From Spirulina sp. DLM2.Bin59 (GTDB taxonomy: Bacteria > Cyanobacteriota > Cyanobacteriia > Cyanobacteriales > Spirulinaceae): DNA of 6,754 nt. Under the pieces are notes generated by a model that was not told the origin of the DNA, ran no database searches, and saw only the letters and a list, made by a program, of their open reading frames with translations. Shown in pieces: positions 1 to 6,134 of the stretch (position 1 is its first letter; every line of letters starts with the position of its first letter). A program made the translations under genes and the position numbers. The stretch is from assembly GCA_007693875.1 (NCBI GenBank), contig RECT01000182.1, positions 1 through 6,754 of the forward strand, read 5' to 3'.

Positions 1-1
1 T

Positions 2-493
2 CCCCGTCTGATCTGTGGGGAGGAGCCGGAAATGTGTATCCGGTTGCGGCGGGCGGGCTGGCGGATTTTTCGCCTTGATGCGGATATGACGCTCCATGAT
101 GCGGCGATGATGAAATTGAGCCAGTTTTGGCGGCGATCAATTCGGGGGGGTTGGGCCGTTGCCGAAGGCTTTGCCCGCTATGGGGGGCCGCCGGAATACT
201 ATATGCAACGGCAACACAAGAGCGGCTGGCTCTGGGGGGCAGGGGTTCCCCTCGCCATGGTGATTCTCGCCTGGCCCACCCAAGGACTGAGCTTCCTACT
301 GCTGTTGGGGTATCCCTATTTAATTTGGCGGGTCTATCGCTATCGAATTGGGGCAGGCGATCGCCCCTCCCATGCTCGCCTCTACGCCTTTTATACCGTC
401 CTTTCCAAAATCCCCCAAGCCATCGGCCAAGGGCAATATTGGCTCACCCGTTGGCAGGGGAAGACGGCGACGTTGATTGAATATAAAGGTTAA
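2..493 (+). CDS. Family 2 glycosyltransferase, C-terminal part (5' end outside window)
   Basis: The reading frame is open from the first bases of the window, so the gene begins upstream and only about 163 residues are seen. The fragment opens with LICGEEPEMCIRLRRAGW, the acidic GEEPE block plus Arg-rich helix typical of the acceptor/catalytic-base end of GT-A family 2 enzymes, followed by a DADMTLHDAAM stretch seen in this subgroup. Two hydrophobic segments lie near GAGVPLAMVILAW and GLSFLLLLGYPYLIW, then a basic RVYRYRIGAGDR loop and a C-terminal amphipathic region. This suggests a membrane-bound enzyme with its catalytic domain in the cytoplasm, adding a sugar from a nucleotide- or lipid-linked donor during polysaccharide or glycolipid synthesis. 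Donor and acceptor cannot be told. The internal ATG at 32 lies inside the conserved motif and is not the start. A HIP1 octamer lies at 357-364. The family call is firm; the specific role is unknown. Confidence 0.87.
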   Translation, partial: PRLICGEEPEMCIRLRRAGWRIFRLDADMTLHDAAMMKLSQFWRRSIRGGWAVAEGFARYGGPPEYYMQRQHKSGWLWGAGVPLAMVILAWPTQGLSFLLLLGYPYLIWRVYRYRIGAGDRPSHARLYAFYTVLSKIPQAIGQGQYWLTRWQGKTATLIEYKG

Positions 494-565
494 GAGCCAA
501 ACAACAAGGGGGGTGGAGTATCGCTATAGTGGAAATACTGTCAGCCAACCACTGCCTAATATTCT

Positions 566-2128
566 ATGCCTTCGTTGCGATCCACCTCACCACATCCATC
601 GCCCCGTGCTACCCTTGCCCTTTGCCTGAGCCTGATCATTGCCCTCTGGTCGCTATTTCCCCCCAGTGCAGCGGCTCAGTTCGCCTCTTCCCGGTCAACG
701 ATGCAGCCCTATATTGACCGGGTAGCCAATAATATTACCGAGTTCACCCTTGATAATGGTCTCAACGTGATCGTCCTGGAACGCCACGAGGCCCCGGTGG
801 TGTCCTTTGCCACCTATGCCGATGTGGGGGGAGCCGATGAACCCGATGGTCAAACCGGCGTGGCTCACTTCCTCGAACATTTGGCGTTTAAAGGCACAAC
901 CCGGATCGGGACGCGGGACTATGAACAGGAGGCCCCGCTGTTGGATCGCCTTGATGAACTGTTTGAGCAACGCCGCGCTGCCCAAGCTGCGGGGGATACC
1001 GCCAAGGCTGAAGCCCTCAATGCTGAATTTGAACAAGTCCAACAGGAAGCAGCGGCGATCGCCATTCAAAACCAATTCGGCCAAATCGTTGAACAGGCCG
1101 GCGGTGTGGGCCTCAATGCCGCCACCTCCGCCGACTATACCCTCTACACCTATAGCTTGCCCGCCAACAAGCTAGAACTGTGGATGTCCCTGGAATCGGA
1201 GCGGTTTTTAGATCCGGTGTTTCGGGAATTTTTTGAAGAGCAGCAGGTGATTTTAGAGGAGCGACGGTGGCGCACCGATAATTCCCCCATTGGCCAAATG
1301 GTGGAAGCGTTCCTCGATGCCGCCTTCCAAGTCCATCCCTACCGCCGGCCCGTCATTGGTTACAACGAAGATATCCGCAACCTCACCCGGCAAAACGTCC
1401 AAGACTTTTTTGATCTCTACTACGTCCCCAATAACCTCACCCTGGCCATTGTGGGGGATGTAGACCCTGCCCAAGTTCGCCAGCTTGCGGAGGTCTATTT
1501 TGGCCGCTATGCCGCCAAACCGGCCCCTCCCCAGGTGCAACTGGTGGAACCCCCCCAAACCGCCCCCCGTTCCGTCACCCTCAGCCTCGATTCGGAACCT
1601 TGGTATTTGGAGGGCTACCATCGCCCCAATGGCATGCACCCCGATAGCATGGCCTATGACCTCATGGCCAGCATCCTCAGTTCCGGCCGCACCTCCCGCC
1701 TCTATAAATCCCTCGTGGAAGAACAGCGTCTCGCTTTAGGGGCCGCCGGCTACGGCGGTTTTCCTGGGGATAAATTCCCCAACCTCCTGCTGTTTTATGC
1801 CCTCACCGCTCCAGGGGTAGAGTTAGATGCCGTGGCGGCCGCCCTCCATGGGGAAATTGAACGGCTCAAACAGGAGCGGGTGACGGCGACGGAATTGGAG
1901 CGGGTCAAGAAACAGGCCCAAGCCGGTTTGTTGCGATCGCTCGCCTCCAATGGTGGCATGGCCCGGCTCCTGGCGGAATACCAGGGGAAAACCGGCAGTT
2001 GGCGCAATCTCTTTGACCAATTGACCAAAATCGAAGCCGTCACCCCGGCGGATATTCAGCGCATTGCCCGCGCCACGTTCCGCCCCGAAAATAAAACCGT
2101 TGGCCAGTTAATCCGTACCCAAGACTGA
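566..2128 (+). CDS. Exported M16 zinc peptidase, catalytic subunit
   Basis: A 520-residue M16 (pitrilysin/processing-peptidase) protein. The inverted zinc motif HFLEH is at residues 101-105 (His101 and His105 zinc ligands, Glu104 base), and the third ligand is probably Glu232 (or Glu231) in QQVILEE. The N-terminus looks like a signal peptide: Arg5/Arg14, hydrophobic core about 15-30, Ala-Ala-Ala before Gln38 as likely cleavage site. It probably acts in the periplasm or thylakoid lumen. The spacing from His105 to Glu232 is about 126 residues, against 74-76 in classical M16 enzymes, because of a charged helical insert around 119-168. The second M16 domain (about 330-510) lacks the Arg/Tyr pair: by alignment these positions are Val384 and Leu391. 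The partner gene downstream keeps that pair and overlaps this stop codon, so a heterodimer is likely. The start at 566 is the first ATG after an in-frame stop at 557-559; no clear Shine-Dalgarno is seen. The substrate is unknown. Confidence 0.94.
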   Translation: MPSLRSTSPHPSPRATLALCLSLIIALWSLFPPSAAAQFASSRSTMQPYIDRVANNITEFTLDNGLNVIVLERHEAPVVSFATYADVGGADEPDGQTGVAHFLEHLAFKGTTRIGTRDYEQEAPLLDRLDELFEQRRAAQAAGDTAKAEALNAEFEQVQQEAAAIAIQNQFGQIVEQAGGVGLNAATSADYTLYTYSLPANKLELWMSLESERFLDPVFREFFEEQQVILEERRWRTDNSPIGQMVEAFLDAAFQVHPYRRPVIGYNEDIRNLTRQNVQDFFDLYYVPNNLTLAIVGDVDPAQVRQLAEVYFGRYAAKPAPPQVQLVEPPQTAPRSVTLSLDSEPWYLEGYHRPNGMHPDSMAYDLMASILSSGRTSRLYKSLVEEQRLALGAAGYGGFPGDKFPNLLLFYALTAPGVELDAVAAALHGEIERLKQERVTATELERVKKQAQAGLLRSLASNGGMARLLAEYQGKTGSWRNLFDQLTKIEAVTPADIQRIARATFRPENKTVGQLIRTQD

Positions 2129-3618
2129 TGAACCATTATCACACCCCTCGCTTCCGTTTTTCCCTGCCCCTGCCTTGGGTAAGGGGATTGATCCTCCTTA
2201 TCGGTTCCCTGCTGTTTGTGGTGCTTTCGGCTCCCATGGTGGCCGCTGCCACGGCTCGCCACTATACAGAGTTGGAATTCCCCCCCCTGCGGGCGGTGGA
2301 AATGCCGAACTATGAACGCTACACCATGGCCAATGGCATCGTTGTCTATTTGATGGAAAACCATGAGTTGCCCTTGGTATCAGGCCAAGCCAGCTTTCGC
2401 ACCGGCAGCCGCCTCGAACCCAGCGACCAAGTGGGGTTAGCCAGTTTAACGGGGACAGTGTTGCGCAGTGGCGGCACAGAGGATCGCACCCCCGATGAAA
2501 TTAATCAATTCCTGGAACAACGGGCGGCTTCCGTGGAAACCAGTATTGGCGATGCCGTGGGCAATGCCAGCTTTGACAGTTTGACCGCTGATCTCCCCGA
2601 TGTCCTCAATTTGTTTGCGGAAATTCTCCAAAAACCCGCCTTTCGTGCCAATCAGATTGATCTGGCCAAACAGCAATTAGGGGGGGCGATCGCCCGTCGC
2701 AATGATAACCCCAACGACATCACCAGCCGCGAATTTTCCAAGCGCATCTATGGCCCGGATCATCCCTACGGCCGCACCGTGGAGCATCGCACCCTGGCCA
2801 ATATCGCTCCAGAGGATTTAATCCAGTTCTATCAACAGTCCTTCCGACCGGAGCAAATGCTGTTGGGGATTGTGGGGGATTTCCAGCCCCAACCGATGAA
2901 GGCTTTGCTTGCCCAAGCCTTTGGGGATTGGCAACAGGTGGCTGCTCCCCCTTTACCCCCCCTGCCCACAGTGGAGCAGGCCAACTTGGGGGGAACATTC
3001 TTTATTGAACAACCCCAACTCACCCAAAGCCACATTGCCTTAGGTCATCTAGGGGGACAGCTCAATGACCCCGATTATGCGGCCTTAAGTTTGATGAATG
3101 GGGTCTTAAATGGGTTTGGGGGTCGCTTCTTTAATGAGTTGCGATCGCGCCAGGGGTTAGCCTATTCCGTCTATGGTTTTTGGAGTCCCCGCTTTGACTA
3201 TCCGGGCCTGTTTATCGCTGGGGGGCAAACCCGCTCTGAGGCCACCGTTCCCTTTATCGAATCCCTCCGGCGGGAAATCGATCGCATCCGCACCGCCCCC
3301 GTCACGGCGGCGGAATTGGACTATGCCAAAGAATCGATCCTCAATTCCTTTGTGTTTAATTTCCAATCCCCCAGCCAAACCCTCTCGCGGTTAATGCGCT
3401 ATGAATACTATGACTACCCGGCAGATTTCATCTTTAGCTATCAACGGGCGATCCAAAACACCACCGCAACAGATATCCTCCGGGCAGCGGAAAAATACCT
3501 GAAGCCGGAGGAGTTAACCACATTGGTGGTGGGGAATAGCGGGGCGATCGAGCCTCCCCTCGCGAGCATCAAGGGTGACGTAGTGGCGTTGGATATCACC
3601 ATCCCCCCACCTCAATAG
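2128..3618 (+). CDS. Exported M16 peptidase-like subunit without zinc site, Arg/Tyr partner
   Basis: A 496-residue M16 homologue. The N-terminus has a basic region (Arg8, Arg10, Arg19), a hydrophobic core about residues 20-34 and an Ala-rich cleavage region about 38-43, indicating export; there is no lipobox Cys. Where the catalytic partner has HFLEH, this protein reads ASLTG (Ala105, Thr108, Gly109), so all three motif residues are gone and it cannot bind catalytic zinc. It keeps the second-domain signature NELRSRQGLAYSVYGFW at 336-352, with Arg339 and Tyr346 as the conserved pair that in M16B enzymes helps bind substrate. The start ATG at 2128 shares its A with the upstream TGA, suggesting translational coupling and equal stoichiometry. 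Comparable active/inactive bacterial pairs (for example Sphingomonas SPH2681/SPH2682) and mitochondrial processing peptidase beta/alpha are known. HIP1 octamers lie at 2686 and 3141. The M16 assignment is secure; heterodimer formation is inferred. Confidence 0.93.
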   Translation: MNHYHTPRFRFSLPLPWVRGLILLIGSLLFVVLSAPMVAAATARHYTELEFPPLRAVEMPNYERYTMANGIVVYLMENHELPLVSGQASFRTGSRLEPSDQVGLASLTGTVLRSGGTEDRTPDEINQFLEQRAASVETSIGDAVGNASFDSLTADLPDVLNLFAEILQKPAFRANQIDLAKQQLGGAIARRNDNPNDITSREFSKRIYGPDHPYGRTVEHRTLANIAPEDLIQFYQQSFRPEQMLLGIVGDFQPQPMKALLAQAFGDWQQVAAPPLPPLPTVEQANLGGTFFIEQPQLTQSHIALGHLGGQLNDPDYAALSLMNGVLNGFGGRFFNELRSRQGLAYSVYGFWSPRFDYPGLFIAGGQTRSEATVPFIESLRREIDRIRTAPVTAAELDYAKESILNSFVFNFQSPSQTLSRLMRYEYYDYPADFIFSYQRAIQNTTATDILRAAEKYLKPEELTTLVVGNSGAIEPPLASIKGDVVALDITIPPPQ

Positions 3619-3637
3619 GCCCTCACCCCCTCAGTCC

Positions 3638-3666
3638 CCCTCTCCCAGACCGGGAGAGGGACTTTT
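3638..3666 (+). terminator. Probable intrinsic terminator of the M16 operon
   Basis: A perfect 9-bp GC-rich stem (CCCTCTCCC at 3638-3646 and GGGAGAGGG at 3652-3660) with a 5-base loop AGACC is followed by ACTTTT. It sits 20 bases after the stop codon of the second M16 gene. The U-tract is short (four T), so termination strength is uncertain. From memory, the C-rich stretch leading into this hairpin resembles an intergenic sequence found many times in filamentous cyanobacteria, so it may be a dispersed repeat used as a terminator. Confidence 0.6.
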
Positions 3667-3693
3667 AAACTGATCTGGAATCCAGTGGCCTTG

Positions 3694-3715
3694 GGGGCGA
3701 AAAATTTTTCGCCCC
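3694..3715. repeat. Perfect 22-bp palindrome between convergent genes
   Basis: The arms GGGGCGAAAAA (3694-3704) and TTTTTCGCCCC (3705-3715) are exact reverse complements with no spacer; a G-T and a T-A pair extend the structure one and two positions further. It lies between the ends of the M16 operon and the minus-strand hypothetical gene. It could act as a bidirectional terminator or be a copy of a dispersed palindromic repeat; I recall similar GGGGCGAAAAA-type repeats from cyanobacterial intergenic regions, but no search was run. Confidence 0.65.
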
Positions 3716-3790
3716 TACACCATGAGAAAAAAAGAGGAAAGAGGGTGCAGTTGATTGCTCTGCCCCCCTTCCTACTTCCCACTTCCCACT

Positions 3791-4657
3791 CTAACTCGAT
3801 GCTTTTTTCTTCCGAATAATCGGTTTTGTGGGTCTGGGACTGCCGGAGGTTTCGCCGCCACTGGCCTTTGCTGGCTTTGTGGGGCGCGTTGAATAGCTTT
3901 TATTCATGCCACCCCGTCGATTTTGATCAAACTTTTTCCGAGGCTTAGGCTTGGGCATAAAGCCCATATCATGGGCTTCCTGAATCACCAAGTTCTGCCC
4001 TTGGCGCATCAGGTGTAAATCCCAAAAATGGCGGAGGGGCCGTTCTTCGGGCAATGTGCCCCGGAGATGGAGTTTAAAAGATTTTTTGCGTTTTTCGGCG
4101 GGATCGCGGGAAGCCTGCTGAATTTTGACAATCACCAATTCTGTTTCCTTGGAGCAAAACACCACTTCCCCTCGCACGGAAAAATAGCCATTTTCGCAGC
4201 GGGGTTCTGGCTCCGCTGGCTCTACTACGGGCAGTTGGGGACGGGGGGCAATGGGCAGGGTGGATTCAGGGGCCTCCGGTGCCGCTGATTCGGCGGTGGT
4301 GACAGGCTCATCCTCCGGTGTGAAGGCAGGATCGAGGTTTTCTGGCTCCCAAACCCCGGCAATTTGGACGTGAAGCTGCTCCTCCTCCTGGCGGGTGCGG
4401 GGATAGACGACCCAGAGGTGAGGTTGCTCTAAATCGAGGTGATTTTTAATCAAGCTGATCACTCGACCCAATAAGACTGCATCGACTTCTGCCCCATCTG
4501 TGGTGATGACGACCCCTTTCGTATGTTGCTCTTCCGAGGGGATATAGCGTCCCTCGACCAGACCGATCGCCCGGTATTGCCGGGGTTCGCTAGGGGGGGG
4601 AATGGGTTGAGCGCGGGAGGGTTTAGATGCGACGGGGGCGTTGTCTGGGTTGTTCAT
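3791..4657 (-). CDS. Conserved cyanobacterial hypothetical protein, two domains with acidic linker and basic tail
   Basis: A 288-residue protein with no function I can name; its sequence style (RQYRAIGLVEGRYIPSEEQ, then HLWVVYPRTRQ) matches a conserved protein I associate only with cyanobacteria. Layout: disordered Pro/Ser-rich start (1-25); first conserved domain about 26-104, ending HVQIAGVWEPE; acidic Pro/Glu/Ala linker about 105-152; second domain about 156-226, strand-rich (YFSVRGEVVFCS, ELVIVKIQQ, FKLHLRGTL, HFWDLHLMRQGQ, NLVIQEA); and a strongly basic tail 235-288 with KPKPRKK, NRRGG and RKKK. No signal peptide or membrane segment is seen, so it is probably cytoplasmic. The basic RGG-like tail suggests RNA or DNA binding, which is inference. 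The frame stays open upstream to another ATG at 4759, but the product there is unlike the conserved body and runs through the repeat-rich leader, so I prefer the ATG at 4657. A weak AGGA lies about 12 bases upstream. Confidence 0.85.
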   Translation of the reverse strand: MNNPDNAPVASKPSRAQPIPPPSEPRQYRAIGLVEGRYIPSEEQHTKGVVITTDGAEVDAVLLGRVISLIKNHLDLEQPHLWVVYPRTRQEEEQLHVQIAGVWEPENLDPAFTPEDEPVTTAESAAPEAPESTLPIAPRPQLPVVEPAEPEPRCENGYFSVRGEVVFCSKETELVIVKIQQASRDPAEKRKKSFKLHLRGTLPEERPLRHFWDLHLMRQGQNLVIQEAHDMGFMPKPKPRKKFDQNRRGGMNKSYSTRPTKPAKASGGETSGSPRPTKPIIRKKKASS

Positions 4658-4675
4658 AATTGAGTGAAATCCTAA

Positions 4676-4740
4676 GCTCAACGACTGGCAAGGCCAGGCT
4701 GGGGCAATGTTCAGCCCTGAACCTGAGAGGGGTCTTGAGC
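4676..4740. repeat. Nested inverted repeats in the divergent intergenic region
   Basis: An outer pair GCTCAA (4676-4681) and TTGAGC (4735-4740) encloses two further inverted repeats: CTGGC/GCCAG (4685-4689 and 4693-4697, loop AAG) and GTTCAG/CTGAAC (4709-4714 and 4717-4722, spacer CC). Folded as RNA this would be a three-way junction of about 65 nt. It would lie in the leader of the minus-strand gene (19 bases from its ATG) if that promoter is further upstream, or it may serve as operator DNA. Stems of 5-6 bp can arise by chance, so the structure is only a candidate. Confidence 0.35.
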
Positions 4741-4818
4741 CAGTGGGTGGGTAATGCAATCTTTCTTCACTACTTTACAGGGGAATCATGGGAGTTTCAT
4801 AGAGTTCTGCGGATTCCG

Positions 4819-4847
4819 TTGAGAAGGAGGGCGATCGCCCGGATAAT
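4819..4847 (+). promoter_or_regulatory. Sigma-70-type promoter of the aminotransferase gene
   Basis: TTGAGA (4819-4824, 5 of 6 to TTGACA) and GATAAT (4842-4847, 5 of 6 to TATAAT) are separated by the optimal 17 bases. The predicted start site near 4854 gives a leader of about 25 bases to the ATG at 4879, which supports that start over the long upstream extension of the frame. A complete HIP1 octamer (4831-4838) sits in the middle of the spacer. Confidence 0.65.
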
Positions 4848-4878
4848 AGAAACTGTAGCCGACGTTAATAATTTTGCC

Positions 4879-6012
4879 ATGATTACTCCTCCCGCCCATC
4901 CCCTCGCCCCCTTGGATATTCCCACCCGGTTACTGATGGGGCCGGGGCCGTCCAATGCTGATCCGGTGGTGATTGCGGCTTTGAACCGTCAACCCATCGG
5001 CCACCTCGATCCCGTCTATTTGGCCCTGATGGATGAGGTGCAAACCCTATTGCGCTATGTGTGGCAGACGGAAAACCCGATGACGTTCCCCATTAGTGGC
5101 ACGGGTTCGGCGGCGATGGAGGCGACGTTGGCCAATGGAGTGGAGCCGGGCGATCGCGTTCTGGTGGGGGTGATGGGCTATTTTGGCCATCGCCTCGTGG
5201 AGATGGCGAGCCGCTATCAAGGGGATGTGCGGACAATCCATCAGCCCTGGGGGGAGGTGTTTAGTTTGGAGCAACTGCGGGCGGCGATGGAGGAGCATCG
5301 CCCCCAAATCCTTGCCCTCGTCCATGCGGAGACCTCCACGGGAGCCAGGCAACCCTTGGAGGGGGTGGGGGAACTCTGCCGCGAGTTTGATTGTTTGCTG
5401 CTCATTGATACGGTGACGAGTTTGGGGGGTGTGCCGATTTTCCTGGATGAATGGCAGGTGGATTTAGCCTACAGTTGCGGCCAAAAGGGTTTAAGTTGTC
5501 TACCGGGGATTTCTCCCTTTACGATGAGTCCCCGGGCTGTGGCGAAGTTGGAGCGGCGACAAACGAAGGTGGCCAATTGGTATCTGGATGCTTCTCTGTT
5601 GGCCAAATATTGGGGATCCGCAAGGGTTTACCACCACACGGCTCCGGTGAATCTCACCTATGCGCTGCGGGAGGCTCTCCGGCTGATTGTGGCGGAGGGG
5701 TTAGAGGCAACCTGGCAACGGCATCAACGCAATGCTGAGGCCCTTTGGGCGGGGTTGGCGGATTTGGGGATTGCCTGCCATGTGGCGGCGGAGCATCGTT
5801 TGCCGACGTTGACGACGGTGCGGGTTCCTGAGGGTGTGGATGCCAAGGGGGTGACGCAGCGGCTATTACAGGAGCACAATTTAGAAATTGGCAATGGTTT
5901 GGGGGAATTGGCGGGGAAGGTGTGGCGTGTGGGGTTGATGGGGGCGAATAGCCATCCGGAGAATGTGGAGCGATTTTTAAGGGCTTTTGCCCAGGTGTTG
6001 GGGAAAGGCTAA
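4879..6012 (+). CDS. PLP-dependent aminotransferase class V, alanine/serine-glyoxylate type
   Basis: A 377-residue fold-type I aminotransferase, the usual length for this family, which transfers the amino group from alanine or serine to glyoxylate to make glycine, in cyanobacteria a step of photorespiratory glycolate metabolism. Visible motifs: MGPGPSN at 20-26 (substrate pocket), SGTGSAAMEA at 73-82 (cofactor phosphate), HAETSTGARQP at 149-159, LIDTVTSLGG at 175-184 with Asp177 facing the pyridine nitrogen, CGQKGL at 200-205 with Lys203 as the Schiff-base lysine, and WRVGLMG at 349-355 with Arg350 as carboxylate binder. No signal peptide: cytoplasmic. The frame is open back to a TTG at 4660, but those 73 residues are unlike the family and a good promoter lies inside them, so ATG 4879 is chosen. 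No clear Shine-Dalgarno. Homologues have been labelled 'soluble hydrogenase 42 kDa subunit', which I consider a misnomer. The preferred amino donor cannot be told from sequence. Confidence 0.92.
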   Translation: MITPPAHPLAPLDIPTRLLMGPGPSNADPVVIAALNRQPIGHLDPVYLALMDEVQTLLRYVWQTENPMTFPISGTGSAAMEATLANGVEPGDRVLVGVMGYFGHRLVEMASRYQGDVRTIHQPWGEVFSLEQLRAAMEEHRPQILALVHAETSTGARQPLEGVGELCREFDCLLLIDTVTSLGGVPIFLDEWQVDLAYSCGQKGLSCLPGISPFTMSPRAVAKLERRQTKVANWYLDASLLAKYWGSARVYHHTAPVNLTYALREALRLIVAEGLEATWQRHQRNAEALWAGLADLGIACHVAAEHRLPTLTTVRVPEGVDAKGVTQRLLQEHNLEIGNGLGELAGKVWRVGLMGANSHPENVERFLRAFAQVLGKG

Positions 6013-6026
6013 GGATGGCGAGGTTG

Positions 6027-6085
6027 GAAACCGGGTTTTTGGGAGGGTTTGGGGGGAAATGAGGGGATGGGCGCAACCCGGTTTC
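6027..6085. repeat. Inverted repeat, 11-bp perfect arms with 37-base loop
   Basis: GAAACCGGGTT (6027-6037) and AACCCGGTTTC (6075-6085) are exact reverse complements. They lie after the aminotransferase stop codon and before the toxin-antitoxin pair. A transcript through here could form a hairpin, but the long G-rich loop and lack of a T-run argue against a classical terminator. The core resembles AACCGGGTTTC-type repeats that I recall as frequent in cyanobacterial genomes (memory, not a search). Confidence 0.55.
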
Positions 6086-6119
6086 TTGGTTTGGGGAATG
6101 GAGTAGAATTGAGGGGTCG

Positions 6120-6133
6120 TATTGTGAACAATC
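6120..6133 (+). promoter_or_regulatory. Possible operator upstream of the toxin-antitoxin pair
   Basis: ATTGT (6121-6125) and ACAAT (6128-6132) form an inverted repeat with a 2-base spacer, ending two bases before the antitoxin start codon. A TAGAAT at 6104-6109 could be a -10 box, though no good -35 is visible. Type II antitoxins usually bind palindromes at this position to repress their own operon; that this one does so is inference. Confidence 0.3.
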
Positions 6134-6134
6134 T

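Larger units (their letters stand above)
3619..3790. other. Gene-free convergent intergenic region
   Basis: No credible coding region is seen. Besides the 9-bp-stem terminator and the 22-bp palindrome, it holds a short palindrome CTGGA-A-TCCAG (3675-3685), an A-rich AGAAAAAAAGAGG stretch (3724-3736) and repeated ACTTCCC units at about 3773-3790, just before the minus-strand stop codon. The density of simple and palindromic repeats suggests a site where dispersed repeats accumulate between convergent genes. Confidence 0.5.

Noticed and set aside
525..530. TATAGT as a -10 box for the M16 operon
   Set aside because: No -35-like sequence is found 16-18 bases upstream and there is no extended -10, so the promoter call is too weak to list.
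529..717. Small reading frame (62 codons) overlapping the start of the first M16 gene
   Set aside because: It is in another frame of the signal-peptide region and has no recognisable features; the M16 frame explains this stretch.
695..1084. Minus-strand reading frames opposite the M16 genes (for example 695-1084, 1253-1639, 2056-2364)
   Set aside because: They mirror the codons of well-supported M16 genes, lack start signals and resemble no protein family.
3769..3790. Repeated ACTTCCC units as a CRISPR or regulatory array
   Set aside because: Only two or three imperfect short units without spacers; a simple-sequence tract is enough to explain them.
4658..4759. Upstream ATG at 4759 for the minus-strand hypothetical protein
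   Set aside because: The extra 34 residues are encoded by the inverted-repeat region and show no conserved look; the product from 4657 starts with a normal polar segment just before the conserved domain.
4660..4878. In-frame N-terminal extension of the aminotransferase from a TTG at 4660
   Set aside because: The 73 extra residues do not resemble the family, the 377-residue version is full length, and a good promoter at 4819-4847 lies inside the extension.
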